Position numbers and translations under genes: made by a program | Origin: Lysinibacillus telephonicus | GTDB taxonomy: Bacteria; Bacillota; Bacilli; Bacillales_A; Planococcaceae | NCBI RefSeq assembly: GCF_003966145.1 | Contig: NZ_RXNR01000007.1 | Location: 37,285 to 101,284, forward strand | DNA: 64,000 bases | Direction of reading: 5' to 3' | The notes under the pieces: model-generated | Told to the model about the DNA's origin: nothing | The model's input: only the letters and a program-made list of their open reading frames with translations | Database searches by the model: none | In this document: one piece after another, positions 38,597 to 47,759 of the stretch | Layout: each line of letters opens with the position of its first letter | How positions within the stretch are numbered: position 1 is the first letter of the stretch

Positions 38597-39634
38597 ATGT
38601 CTAAGGAATTAACAGTTGCAATTGTAGGTGCTACAGGTGCAGTAGGAACTAAAATGAAAGAACAGCTATTAAAACGTAATTTTCCGATTAAACATATAAA
38701 ATTTTTAGCTTCTGCTAGATCAGCTGGCAAAGAAGTTGAGTTTGGCGGAAAAACTTACACAATTGAAGAAGCTACGCCAGAAGCTTTTGAAGGTGTAGAT
38801 GTTGCGTTATTCTCAGCTGGCGGTTCTGTTTCTGCGAAATTAGCGCCAGAAGCAGCAAAACGTGGTGCTGTTGTAATTGATAATACAAGTCATTTCCGTA
38901 TGCACCCAGAAGTGCCCTTAGTTGTGCCAGAAGTAAATAGAGAAGATTTAGCTCGTCATAATGGAATTATTGCAAATCCAAACTGTTCAACGATCCAAAT
39001 GGTTGCTGCACTTCAACCAATTCGTGAGGCATTTGGTTTAACAAAAGTAATTGTTTCCACTTACCAAGCTGTATCTGGTTCAGGTGTTTCAGCAATTGAA
39101 GAACTGCGTCAACAAAGCGCACAGTGGGAAGCTGGCAAAGATGTTGAGGCAAATATTCTACCTTGTAAATCAGATAAAAAGCATTATCCGATTGCGCGTA
39201 ATGTCATTCCGCAAATCGATGTATTTACGGACAATGGCTTTACATATGAAGAAATGAAAATGATAAATGAAACGAAAAAAATTATGCATATGCCTGAACT
39301 TTCAGTAGCTGCAACGTGTGTTCGTGTACCAGTTGTCTCTGGACACTCTGAATCTGTTTATATAGAAGTTGAAAAAGACGCTTCTGTTCAAAATATTTTT
39401 GATGTGTTGAAAAATGCTCCTGGTATTGTATTACAAGATGATATATCTAACCAAGAATATCCAATGCCATTATATGTTGAAGGTGAAGATCCAGTTTATG
39501 TTGGACGTATTCGCCAAGACCTATCGAACAAAAAAGGATTCCATTTATGGATTGTTTCAGATAATTTATTAAAAGGCGCTGCTTTAAACTCCATTCAAAT
39601 TGCAGAAGCGATGTTAGAGGATAATTTACTCTAA
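38597..39634 (+). CDS. asd: Aspartate-semialdehyde dehydrogenase
   Basis: Asd reduces aspartyl phosphate to aspartate semialdehyde, feeding lysine, diaminopimelate, threonine and methionine synthesis. The NADP site VAIVGATGAVGTKM is at the N-terminus, catalytic cysteine is in ANPNCSTIQM, and the later histidine is in VVSGHSESVYIEVE. 345 residues is standard. GAGGAGAG precedes the ATG. dapA follows at once; in B. subtilis the aspartokinase gene dapG lies between them, and it is absent here. Confidence 0.96.
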   Translation: MSKELTVAIVGATGAVGTKMKEQLLKRNFPIKHIKFLASARSAGKEVEFGGKTYTIEEATPEAFEGVDVALFSAGGSVSAKLAPEAAKRGAVVIDNTSHFRMHPEVPLVVPEVNREDLARHNGIIANPNCSTIQMVAALQPIREAFGLTKVIVSTYQAVSGSGVSAIEELRQQSAQWEAGKDVEANILPCKSDKKHYPIARNVIPQIDVFTDNGFTYEEMKMINETKKIMHMPELSVAATCVRVPVVSGHSESVYIEVEKDASVQNIFDVLKNAPGIVLQDDISNQEYPMPLYVEGEDPVYVGRIRQDLSNKKGFHLWIVSDNLLKGAALNSIQIAEAMLEDNLL

Positions 39635-39646
39635 GGGGTGTTAATA

Positions 39647-40549
39647 GTGGATTTAGGTCGAATTGCTACTGCCATGATTACCCCATTTGATGACAATGGA
39701 AAAATTAATTATGAAGTAGCAGAGCGAGTAATAGAGCACTTAATTCTAAATTGTACAGATGCAATCATAGTTTGTGGGACGACGGGTGAAACCCCAACAT
39801 TAACTATTCCAGAAAAAAGAGAGTTTATTGATTTTACGATAAAAAAAGTAAATAAACGAATTCCAGTAATTGCTGGTGTTGGTTATAATGATACTTCGTA
39901 CACAATCGAAGCAACAAAAGTGGTGGAGGCTTTTGGTGCTGATGGCATAATGGTCGTTGCACCTTTTTATAACAAGCCAAACCAAAGAGGAATTTATGCA
40001 CATTTTGAGGCTGTTGCGAATATTACAAACTTGCCGATTGTTGTTTATAATGTTCCAGGACGTACTGGGGTTAATATTTCTGCACAAACGACAATCGAGT
40101 TAAGTAAAATTCCCAATATCCGCATTATAAAAGAGGCTAGTGGAAGTCTGGATCAAATGACTGAAATACTAGCAAACGTTTCGGATGATACATTTGTATA
40201 CAGCGGAGATGATGCCTTGACACTGCCTCTTATTTCGATAGGAGGGAGAGGGGTCATTTCGGTTGCCTCTCATGTTATTGGAAATGAAATGCAGGCAATG
40301 ATTAAAGCATTTGAAAAAGGGCGACATGAAGTTGCTGCAAAATACCATCAAGCAATGTTACCACTTATTAAAAAATTATTCGAAAACCCAAATCCAGTCC
40401 CTGTAAAATATGCAATGAGTAAAGTTGGTTTTAATGTTGAAAAAGTAAGACTTCCATTAGTTGAACTATTGGAAGAAGAAAGAATTAGGTTTGATGAAGT
40501 TTGGGAGCAATTCCAAGAAAAAGTAGCAAAATTAAATACTGTCTCTTAA
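39647..40549 (+). CDS. dapA: 4-hydroxy-tetrahydrodipicolinate synthase
   Basis: DapA condenses pyruvate with aspartate semialdehyde, the first step specific to diaminopimelate, lysine and dipicolinate. The class I aldolase features are CGTTGETPTLT, the tyrosine motif VVYNVPGRTGVNI and the Schiff-base lysine in IIKEASGSLDQM. I chose GTG 39647 (300 residues, MDLGRIATAM) because AAGGGGTG at 39633-39640 is correctly spaced; the frame opens nine bases earlier at a GTG inside that site. Its product supplies the substrate for dipicolinate synthesis by DpaAB upstream. Confidence 0.95.
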   Translation: MDLGRIATAMITPFDDNGKINYEVAERVIEHLILNCTDAIIVCGTTGETPTLTIPEKREFIDFTIKKVNKRIPVIAGVGYNDTSYTIEATKVVEAFGADGIMVVAPFYNKPNQRGIYAHFEAVANITNLPIVVYNVPGRTGVNISAQTTIELSKIPNIRIIKEASGSLDQMTEILANVSDDTFVYSGDDALTLPLISIGGRGVISVASHVIGNEMQAMIKAFEKGRHEVAAKYHQAMLPLIKKLFENPNPVPVKYAMSKVGFNVEKVRLPLVELLEEERIRFDEVWEQFQEKVAKLNTVS

Positions 40550-40567
40550 GTTATGGAGTATTGAAAG

Positions 40568-40595
40568 GCAAACATTTCGGTGTTTGCTTTTTTTT
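40568..40595 (+). terminator. Terminator after dapA
   Basis: GCAAACA at 40568-40574 pairs with TGTTTGC at 40581-40587 and is followed by a run of eight T residues. Confidence 0.9.
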
Positions 40596-40649
40596 AAAGT
40601 TAGGAAGTCATAGGTAGTGGTTCTCTTGATTTTATTACCATCTAGGTGA

Positions 40650-40834
40650 GTATGGACAACGATTGTGTCCCCCTGCATATACGAGGAGGTGCGAGTGTCG
40701 ACAGTGCAACAGAATGTTACGCTTTTGTGGGCCAGCGCATGGGCTCACACGATGTGAGTCATGCATCTGACGCTTCGCTTTCGGTGCAGAAAAATTGTCG
40801 GCGATGCCACAGGATGTGGCGCTTTCGCCGACGC
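40650..40834. repeat. GC-rich palindromic region preceding the tandem array
   Basis: Two strong hairpins stand out. CTCACA at 40744-40749 pairs with TGTGAG at 40753-40758. GTCGGCGA at 40797-40804 pairs with TCGCCGAC at 40825-40832, with inner GCCACA/TGTGGC. The stretch 40762-40796 resembles 32782-32818. An open frame crosses this region, but its translation is Arg/Ser/Cys-rich and not protein-like. Confidence 0.7.
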
Positions 40835-41224
40835 GAGCCTAAGCGAGCCGCCTTCGCTTTTAAAGATATCCAGCTACGGCGGCTAGGCTCTCGTGTCGCT
40901 TCAACTTCCTTCTACGCGTGCAAGCACGCTTGGCGGAAGTCTCCAGCGCATGTCGAGCCTAAGCGAGCCGCCTTCGCTTTTAAAGATATCCAGCTGCGGC
41001 GGCTAGGCTCTCGTGTCACTTCAACTTCCTTCTACGCGTGCAAGCACGCTTGGCGGAAGTCTCCAGCGCATGTCGAGCCTAAGCGAGCCGCCTTCGCTTT
41101 TAAAGATATCCAGCTGCGGCGGCTAGGCTCTCGTGTCACTTCAACTTCCTTCTGCGCGTGCAAGCACGCTTGGCGGAAGTCTCCAGTGCATGTCGAGCCT
41201 AAACGAGCCGCCTCCGCTTTTAAA
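40835..41224. repeat. Tandem array of a 120-bp palindromic unit, 3.25 copies
   Basis: Units run 40835-40954, 40955-41074 and 41075-41194, with a 30-base partial copy at 41195-41224. Copies 1 and 2 differ at two positions and copies 2 and 3 also at two; the partial copy has two changes. Each unit contains GAGCCT and AGCCGCC paired with GGCGGCTAGGCTC, plus GCGTGCAAGCACGC. GC content is well above the flanks. Since 120 is a multiple of three, a spurious open frame spans the array. Confidence 0.92.
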
Positions 41225-41246
41225 ATTAAAATTTTCGCTTTTTTAT

Positions 41247-41275
41247 TTGTGCTTCCTGCATGGACACCGTATAAT
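41247..41275 (+). promoter_or_regulatory. Promoter for rnjB
   Basis: TATAAT at 41270-41275 is a perfect -10, with a weaker TTGTGC at 41247-41252 after a 17-base spacer. It begins just after the last partial repeat unit, so the array lies directly upstream of the promoter. Confidence 0.6.
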
Positions 41276-41322
41276 GATTTATAAGTGGTTGTGCGTTCGG
41301 GATATTTTTAGGAGGAAATCAA

Positions 41323-42990
41323 GTGACGAAAACAAAAAACGAAGTAATCCGAGTAATCCCTCTTGGCGGAGTAGGAGAAATCGGAAAATCTATGTACGTA
41401 ATCGAAATCGATGACGAACTATTCATTGTAGATAGTGGGTTAATGTTTCCAGAAGATGAAATGCTTGGAATAGATATCGTCATCCCTGACATTACTTACT
41501 TAGAAGAAAATAAAGAACGAGTAAAAGGAATTTTCTTAACACATGGTCACGAGGATGCGATTGGTTCAATCTCCTACGTACTACAAAAGATAAAAGCTCC
41601 TGTTTACGGGTCAAAATTAACAATTGCTTTAGCGAAGGAACATATAAAAGATTTGCCGGTTCCTCAGCCAGTTAAATTTTTCGAAGTAACAAATAAAAGC
41701 CGTATGAACTTTAATTCTACTTATGTGACTTTTTTCCATACGACACATAGCATCCCTGATTCATTAGGAATTGTTTTCCATACTTCTGAAGGTGCAATTG
41801 TTCATACAGGAGAATTTAAGTTTGATCAATCTGCTAAAGGGAAATATAAACCAGACATTGCTAAAATGGCCCAACTTGGTGAAGAGGGCGTATTCATTTT
41901 ACTTTCAGAATCAACAGAAGCTGAACGACCAGGACATACAACGAGTGAAACAGTTATTGAAGAAAGATTGGCAAAATATTTCTATTCAGCGCCTGCTCGC
42001 ATCATTGTAGCAGTTTATGCGTCAAACTTTATTCGAATTCAGCAAATATTCAACCAAGCACAGGATTCCAATAGAAAAGTTGCAGTCATTGGAAAAAGCC
42101 TAGAAAAAGTAATTGATATTGGTGTTAATCTTGGCTATCTAACGATTGATGAGAATACACTCATCCCAGTAAGTGATATTCAAAAATATGAAGATGAAGA
42201 ATTAATTATCATCGTTACTAGCAACCAAGGTGAACCTTTAGAAGCGCTAGATAAAATAGTTCGTAAACAGCATCGTGACATAAGAATTAAAGAAACCGAT
42301 ACAGTTCTTATTACCTTTACGCCATCACCAGGGATGGAAATTCAAATGGGCAGTGCAATGAACAGTTTGGCAAAAGCTGGCGCAACTGTTCTAACAGCTG
42401 ATAAAAAAGTCCACGTTTCTGGTCATGGTAGTCAAGAAGATTTGAAAATGATGCTAAATTTAATGAAGCCAAAATATTTTATCCCGATACAAGGCGAATA
42501 CCGAATGTTAATTGCACATTCAAAATTAGCACAGGCAACTGGAATGCAAAAATCACAAATCTTTATTGCTGATAAAGGTGATATTGTAGAATATAAAAAT
42601 GGCAAAATGCGAATGAGTGGACGTGTACAAGCAGGCAATGTTCTTATCGATGGAATCGGTGTGGGAGACGTAGGAAATATCGTGTTGCGAGACCGTAAGC
42701 TACTTTCACAAGATGGAATATTCATCGTTGTTGTAACGTTGAACAGAGCGCAAAAACGAATTGCATCAGGTCCTGAAATATTATCGCGCGGATTTGTTTA
42801 TGTGCGTGAGTCAGAGGAGTTAATTTTAGAAGCTACTGAACTTGCACGATCTGTTATTGAAAAGTATGTGAATAAAGATACGTTTGAATGGACAAACATA
42901 AAACAAGAAATCCGTGATACGCTAAACGCTTATTTATTCCAAAAAACAAAGCGCCGCCCAATGATTATCCCAATTATTATGGAATACTAA
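41323..42990 (+). CDS. rnjB: Ribonuclease J2
   Basis: RNase J2 is a metallo-beta-lactamase/beta-CASP nuclease that pairs with RNase J1 in 5' RNA processing and decay. The 555-residue protein has H74-G-H76-E-D78 but A79 where active RNase J1 has His, and Q390 (IPIQGEYRML) in place of His390. The beta-CASP region includes LSESTEAERPGHTTSE and VSGHGSQEDLK. These substitutions match the low-activity J2 type, as does its place after dapA. The start is GTG 41323 with TAGGAGGAAATC upstream. Confidence 0.93.
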   Translation: MTKTKNEVIRVIPLGGVGEIGKSMYVIEIDDELFIVDSGLMFPEDEMLGIDIVIPDITYLEENKERVKGIFLTHGHEDAIGSISYVLQKIKAPVYGSKLTIALAKEHIKDLPVPQPVKFFEVTNKSRMNFNSTYVTFFHTTHSIPDSLGIVFHTSEGAIVHTGEFKFDQSAKGKYKPDIAKMAQLGEEGVFILLSESTEAERPGHTTSETVIEERLAKYFYSAPARIIVAVYASNFIRIQQIFNQAQDSNRKVAVIGKSLEKVIDIGVNLGYLTIDENTLIPVSDIQKYEDEELIIIVTSNQGEPLEALDKIVRKQHRDIRIKETDTVLITFTPSPGMEIQMGSAMNSLAKAGATVLTADKKVHVSGHGSQEDLKMMLNLMKPKYFIPIQGEYRMLIAHSKLAQATGMQKSQIFIADKGDIVEYKNGKMRMSGRVQAGNVLIDGIGVGDVGNIVLRDRKLLSQDGIFIVVVTLNRAQKRIASGPEILSRGFVYVRESEELILEATELARSVIEKYVNKDTFEWTNIKQEIRDTLNAYLFQKTKRRPMIIPIIMEY

Positions 42991-43062
42991 GCAACTCGTA
43001 ATTATTACGGTTGTAGACAGGTAAATAATAATTCTTCCTGCAAGAATTTGTCCACAACCAAG

Positions 43063-43108
43063 AAGGATTTTCTTAGCCGATATCGGTTCAAGGAAATCCT
43101 TTTTTTCT
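43063..43108 (+). terminator. Terminator after rnjB
   Basis: AAGGATTT at 43063-43070 pairs with AAATCCTT at 43094-43101 around an inner CGATATCG palindrome, followed by a T run. Confidence 0.85.
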
Positions 43109-43151
43109 CTTAAAAATTAAATATTATCGTTAAAGATAAGTAGGTGAAGAA

Positions 43152-45476
43152 ATGACTGAAAAGAAAAAAACAAGCACGAAAGCAAAATCTGGATTACATC
43201 CTCTTGCCTATGAAATTATTGGCTTATTATTAATCGCCTTTGCCATTATTGTATTTTTTGAGTATGGTGTTGTCGGACGTACCATTCAGACAATCTCCAT
43301 GTTCCTTTTTGGAAACTTGCATATTGTAGTTCCTTTTTTCGCAGTTTTAGTAGCAATACTTCTAATGGTAAAAAGAAAGAGTGTATCCTTTAAAGATCGA
43401 ATTGTACAAGGATCGATTTTAATCGTAATTAGTTTATCCATTTTTAGTCATAGTGTATTATTTGAAGAATTATATAATAGTAATAAATTACTTTCTAATT
43501 CGGTATTACGGGAAACATGGCGACTTTTAATCGAAATGGATGGGATTGAAAACCGCAGCAGCGCTCTAGGTGGAGGAATAATTGGGGCTCTATTTTTTAG
43601 TATGTTCCATATTTTATTCGATGCTAAAGGAGCAAAGGTGGCTGCGTGGTTTATTTTATTTATCGGAATCATTTTAATTACAGGTAAAGCCCTTGTACCA
43701 ATTCTTATCGAGAAAGCGCCGAAAATTAAAAAGAAATTCCCTAGAAAAAGAAGAAGTAAAAAATCTGTAATAAAGGATGAAAAACGTCCAAAACGTTCAA
43801 GGTCAAAAGATGACTCGGTTTCAAATGAAATTGCAGCAACTACTGAGGAGCCAGTACGCAAAAAACAGACGGAATACTTAGTTGAAGATAAAGATGAAGA
43901 GGTAGATGAAGAACCAATTATTTCTGCTTTTACCCAACAATATAAAATTGAGCAGCCCCATATTACAATTGCTGAGGAACCGATAGAAGAAGATCATGTA
44001 AATATTGAAGATGCAATACAACATGCAGTTGAAAGTAATGTGGAAAATATTGATTATCGACTACCTTCCATGAATTTGTTACAACTCCCTCCAACACATG
44101 ATCAAAGCGGTGAATATTCTATAATTCAAGCGAATGCAAAAAAACTAGAACAAACGTTTTTAAGTTTTGGTGTTAAGGCAAGAGTGACTCAAGTCCACCT
44201 TGGACCAGCTGTAACAAAATATGAAGTCATGCCAGATGTCGGTGTTAAAGTAAGCAAAATTGTTAGTTTGCAAGACGATTTAGCTTTAGCTCTTGCAGCG
44301 AAGGATATTCGAATGGAGGCCCCGATTCCAGGTAAATCAGCAATTGGTATTGAAGTGCCAAATAGTGAGGTAGCAATCGTAACTTTAAGAGAAGTGCTTG
44401 AGTCAAAGGAAAATAATAAACCAGATTCAAAGCTGCTCATTGGATTTGGTCGGGATATTGCTGGACAAGCAATATTGGCAGAACTTAATAAAATGCCACA
44501 TTTATTAGTTGCAGGTTCTACAGGAAGCGGGAAAAGTGTTTGTATTAATGGCATCATTGTTTCAATTTTAATGCGAGCTGCGCCCCATGAAGTGAAAATG
44601 ATGTTAATTGATCCAAAAATGGTTGAGTTAAATATGTATAATGGCATTCCCCATTTATTGGCACCAGTTGTAACAGATGCAAGAAAAGCATCGCAAGCAT
44701 TACAAAAAGTGGTATCTGAGATGGAACGCCGCTATGATTTATTTTCTCACTCTGGTACACGAAATATTAAAGGTTACAATCAGCATGTTGAACAATTTAA
44801 TAGGGAACATGATGAAAAACATCCGAAGCTGCCTTATATCGTTGTTATAATCGATGAGTTGGCGGATTTAATGATGGTTGCGTCACATGATGTTGAGGAT
44901 TCCATTACACGTTTAGCACAAATGGCGCGTGCTGCAGGTATTCATTTAATCATCGCAACGCAAAGACCTTCAGTGGATGTTATTACAGGTGTTATTAAAG
45001 CAAACATTCCATCGCGTATTGCTTTTGCAGTATCATCTGCTGTTGACTCGCGAACGATATTAGATATGGGTGGTGCAGAACGATTGCTGGGAAGAGGTGA
45101 TATGTTATTTTTACCAGCCGGATCATCTAAGCCAATCCGAGTACAAGGAGCGTTCTTATCTGATTCCGAAGTAGAGGCAGTAGTTGATTTTGTTATAGAA
45201 CAACAAAAAGCACAATATGATGAATCAATGATACCAACAGATGAACCTGAAAAATCATTCCAGGAAGAAACAGATGATTTATATGATGAGGCAGTTCAGT
45301 TAGTTGTAGAAATGCAAACGGCATCTGTTTCCATGCTTCAAAGACGCTTTAGAATAGGCTACTCTAGAGCTGCACGCATCGTAGACCAAATGGAAATGAG
45401 AGGGGTAGTTGGTCCGCCAGATGGAAGTAGGCCAAGACAAGTATTAGTAAATAAAACGAATGTAGAAAATGGATAG
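43152..45476 (+). CDS. spoIIIE: DNA translocase FtsK/SpoIIIE family
   Basis: This hexameric ATPase pumps DNA through septa; SpoIIIE moves the chromosome into the forespore. The 774-residue protein has four N-terminal membrane helices (within about 18-185), a charged low-complexity linker, an alpha domain and a RecA-like motor with Walker [12 protein letters not shown] near residue 455 and Walker [12 protein letters not shown]. The C-terminal gamma winged helix ([22 protein letters not shown]) reads chromosome polarity sequences. The locus after rnjB is that of B. subtilis spoIIIE, without tepA between. Confidence 0.93.
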   Translation: MTEKKKTSTKAKSGLHPLAYEIIGLLLIAFAIIVFFEYGVVGRTIQTISMFLFGNLHIVVPFFAVLVAILLMVKRKSVSFKDRIVQGSILIVISLSIFSHSVLFEELYNSNKLLSNSVLRETWRLLIEMDGIENRSSALGGGIIGALFFSMFHILFDAKGAKVAAWFILFIGIILITGKALVPILIEKAPKIKKKFPRKRRSKKSVIKDEKRPKRSRSKDDSVSNEIAATTEEPVRKKQTEYLVEDKDEEVDEEPIISAFTQQYKIEQPHITIAEEPIEEDHVNIEDAIQHAVESNVENIDYRLPSMNLLQLPPTHDQSGEYSIIQANAKKLEQTFLSFGVKARVTQVHLGPAVTKYEVMPDVGVKVSKIVSLQDDLALALAAKDIRMEAPIPGKSAIGIEVPNSEVAIVTLREVLESKENNKPDSKLLIGFGRDIAGQAILAELNKMPHLLVAGSTGSGKSVCINGIIVSILMRAAPHEVKMMLIDPKMVELNMYNGIPHLLAPVVTDARKASQALQKVVSEMERRYDLFSHSGTRNIKGYNQHVEQFNREHDEKHPKLPYIVVIIDELADLMMVASHDVEDSITRLAQMARAAGIHLIIATQRPSVDVITGVIKANIPSRIAFAVSSAVDSRTILDMGGAERLLGRGDMLFLPAGSSKPIRVQGAFLSDSEVEAVVDFVIEQQKAQYDESMIPTDEPEKSFQEETDDLYDEAVQLVVEMQTASVSMLQRRFRIGYSRAARIVDQMEMRGVVGPPDGSRPRQVLVNKTNVENG

Positions 45477-45554
45477 AACTATTAATGTTACATGATATTG
45501 TAAAAAAAGAATAGAAACTTTATATCTATTACACAACAGATTTTTGTAAATGTA

Positions 45555-45583
45555 TTTTCATTATTCGAGAAAAATGGTATATT
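45555..45583 (+). promoter_or_regulatory. Promoter for ymfC and perhaps the nup genes
   Basis: TTTTCA at 45555-45560 and TATATT at 45578-45583 are 17 bases apart, with an extended -10 TG at 45575-45576. Confidence 0.5.
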
Positions 45584-45645
45584 ATGAACGATTAGTAGGA
45601 ATGTTCAACATCAGATGTCTGATCTTTGTTATGGTGGTGATGAAA

Positions 45646-46374
45646 TTGTCAATAAAAGCTGATCATCGTCATTTATATCTTCAAGTAATTGATCGAATAA
45701 AATCGGATATCGATAAGGGAGTTTATCAAGAAAATGAAAAATTGCCTTCTGAATTCGAGTTATCGAAAGAACTTGGAGTAAGTCGTGCAACCCTACGTGA
45801 AGCGCTGCGATTATTAGAAGAGGAAAATATTATTGTTCGTCGTCATGGAGTAGGTACTTTTGTAAATCCAAAACCGGTTTTTACATCGGGTATTGAACAG
45901 TTATCCAGCATCTCTTCTATGATAGAAAATGCTGGAATGACTCCAGGAACAATATTTATTAATGCAGCTCAAGATGTGCCATCAGAGGATGATATGCATC
46001 GCTTTCAATGTTGCACGAATGACCAAGTGATTACAATTGAACGAGTAAGAACTGCAGATGGAGAACCGGTAGTATACTGTGTTGATAAAGTTTTAGCAAA
46101 ATACTTGCCATCTGATTATGTTCAAAAAAAGGAAGTATCCATTTTCTCATCGCTGGAACAATCTGGTGACATTCATGTAGCTTATGCTGTTACATATATT
46201 GATCCAGTAGGGTTTCATGAGCAAGTATCACCAATATTAAATTGCGGACGAGAAACTGCATTGCTCGTACTAAAACAACTTCATTATGATGATAATGATC
46301 GTGTTGTTCTTTATTCAAAGAACTATTTCAGAGCTGATAAATTCAGCTTCCATGTAATTCGAAAACGGGTGTAG
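45646..46374 (+). CDS. ymfC: GntR/HutC-family transcriptional regulator (YmfC)
   Basis: The N-terminal winged helix ([17 protein letters not shown], then the [22 protein letters not shown] recognition region and RHGVGTFV wing) and C-terminal UTRA ligand-binding domain make this a HutC-type regulator. I prefer TTG 45646 (242 residues, close to YmfC) with GGTGGTGA just upstream; ATG 45640 is the alternative. It lies 52 bases before a complete nucleoside ABC transporter without a terminator between, so it may control that transporter. The ligand is unknown. Confidence 0.85.
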   Translation: MSIKADHRHLYLQVIDRIKSDIDKGVYQENEKLPSEFELSKELGVSRATLREALRLLEEENIIVRRHGVGTFVNPKPVFTSGIEQLSSISSMIENAGMTPGTIFINAAQDVPSEDDMHRFQCCTNDQVITIERVRTADGEPVVYCVDKVLAKYLPSDYVQKKEVSIFSSLEQSGDIHVAYAVTYIDPVGFHEQVSPILNCGRETALLVLKQLHYDDNDRVVLYSKNYFRADKFSFHVIRKRV

Positions 46375-46426
46375 AACATTTCTTGGGAAATTCCTGCTAA
46401 TTACTAAATCTCGGGGGGTCAAAAGA

Positions 46427-47506
46427 ATGAAGAAACGTAAATTTGCATTTGCTCTTTCTGGATTGCTTGCACTTGGAACAATCCTTGGTGCTTGTGGCGG
46501 AAAAGAGGAAACAGAAGAAACTGGTACAACAACTGATACTGAAACTACAGAAGAAACGTTTTCAGTAGCAATGGTAACTGATACAGGTGGTGTAGATGAC
46601 AAATCATTCAACCAATCTACTTGGGAAGGTATCCAAGCTTTCGGTGAAGAAAATGGATTAGAAAAAGGCGATGGTGGTTTTGACTACCTACAATCTGCTT
46701 CTGAATCAGATTATGTATCAAACTTAACTCGCTTAATTCGTCGTGATTTTGATTTAGTATATGCAGTAGGATATCTTATGCATGATGCTGTAGTAGAAGT
46801 TGCAGATCAACAACCAGATGCAAAAATTGCAATTATTGATGAAGTGATTGAAGGTAAAGATAACGTAGCTTCAATCATGTTCCGTGCAAACGAAGCTTCT
46901 TTCCTTGCTGGTGTTGCAGCAGCTCTTGAATCTAAATCAGGTAAAATTGGTTTCATTGGCGGTATGGAAGGTCCAATTATCGGTGGATTCCAAGCTGGTT
47001 TTGAAGCTGGTGTAGCAGCTGTAAATCCTGATATTAAAGTAGATGTTGAATACGCGGCTAGCTTCAGTGACGCTGCAAAAGGTCAACAAATTGCAAAAAG
47101 AATGTATGATTCTGGCGTAGATATTATTTTCCATGCTGCTGGTGGTGTTGGTAGCGGATTATTCACAGAAGCAAAAGAACGTAAACAAAAAGATCCAAAT
47201 GCAAATGTTTGGGCTATTGGTGTAGACCGTGACCAATATGATGAAGGACAAGTTGATGCTGATACGAATATCGTATTAACTTCTGTTTTAAAACGTGTTG
47301 ATGTTGCAGCTCAAGAAGTTGCAAAATTAGCGCAAGAAGGAAAATTCCCTGGTGGCGAAACAATCACTTACGGTTTAGCTGACCAAGGTGTTGACTTAGC
47401 TGATTCTCGTGGTGCAATTTCTGAAGAAACTTTAGCCAAAGTAGAAGAATTTAAACAACAAATTATCGATGGAACAATCAAAGTTCCAGAACAACCTGGG
47501 GAATAA
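46427..47506 (+). CDS. nupN: BMP-family nucleoside-binding lipoprotein
   Basis: This is the substrate-binding subunit of a nucleoside ABC importer. The lipoprotein signal ends in the lipobox LGAC with C23 as the lipidated residue, followed by a Thr/Glu-rich linker. The BMP domain begins FSVAMVTDTGGVDDKSFNQSTW and includes ALESKSGKIGFIGGMEGPII and AIGVDRDQY. 359 residues equals the B. subtilis guanosine-binding protein NupN as I recall it. GGGGGGT precedes the ATG. A terminator lies after it, so binding protein may be made in excess of the transporter. Confidence 0.9.
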   Translation: MKKRKFAFALSGLLALGTILGACGGKEETEETGTTTDTETTEETFSVAMVTDTGGVDDKSFNQSTWEGIQAFGEENGLEKGDGGFDYLQSASESDYVSNLTRLIRRDFDLVYAVGYLMHDAVVEVADQQPDAKIAIIDEVIEGKDNVASIMFRANEASFLAGVAAALESKSGKIGFIGGMEGPIIGGFQAGFEAGVAAVNPDIKVDVEYAASFSDAAKGQQIAKRMYDSGVDIIFHAAGGVGSGLFTEAKERKQKDPNANVWAIGVDRDQYDEGQVDADTNIVLTSVLKRVDVAAQEVAKLAQEGKFPGGETITYGLADQGVDLADSRGAISEETLAKVEEFKQQIIDGTIKVPEQPGE

Positions 47507-47517
47507 TCTTTAGGAAT

Positions 47518-47550
47518 ATGAAGGCTAGCTATTGCTAGTCTTCATGTTTT
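47518..47550 (+). terminator. Hairpin after nupN
   Basis: ATGAAGGCTAGC at 47518-47529 pairs with GCTAGTCTTCAT at 47534-47545, followed by GTTTTG. It probably attenuates transcription into nupO. Confidence 0.7.
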
Positions 47551-47759
47551 GTTCAGAAATAAAATTATAAATATTCGAACAACTATAATTTTCTGAAAAT
47601 TCATTTTTGCCTGGGAGTTTAATTAATAGATGAAAGGTTTTAAGTTTATAAAAATTTTTACATAATACACCTTCTTAAATTAAAACCTTTCTTGTGTTAA
47701 TTTAAATACAAGTCTATTAAACTACTATTACGAAAATAGTGTCCAAGGGAGTGAACACA

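Noticed and set aside
40835..41224. CRISPR array
   Set aside because: The units are contiguous 120-bp copies with no unique spacers and no cas genes nearby.
40646..41284. 212-residue open frame across the repeat array
   Set aside because: The frame stays open only because the repeat unit is 120 bp, a multiple of three. The product is a tandem of Arg/Ser/Cys-rich segments with no protein-like features and no ribosome binding site.
43076..43083. SigD-type -10 sequence GCCGATAT after rnjB
   Set aside because: It forms the centre of the terminator palindrome, and no TAAA element with a proper spacer leads to a gene.
44189..44647. 152-residue minus-strand frame inside spoIIIE
   Set aside because: It is antisense to the conserved motor domain; the coding signal is fully explained by SpoIIIE.
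46375..46426. Purine riboswitch before nupN
   Set aside because: The gap is only 52 bases and cannot hold the aptamer; no conserved core is visible.
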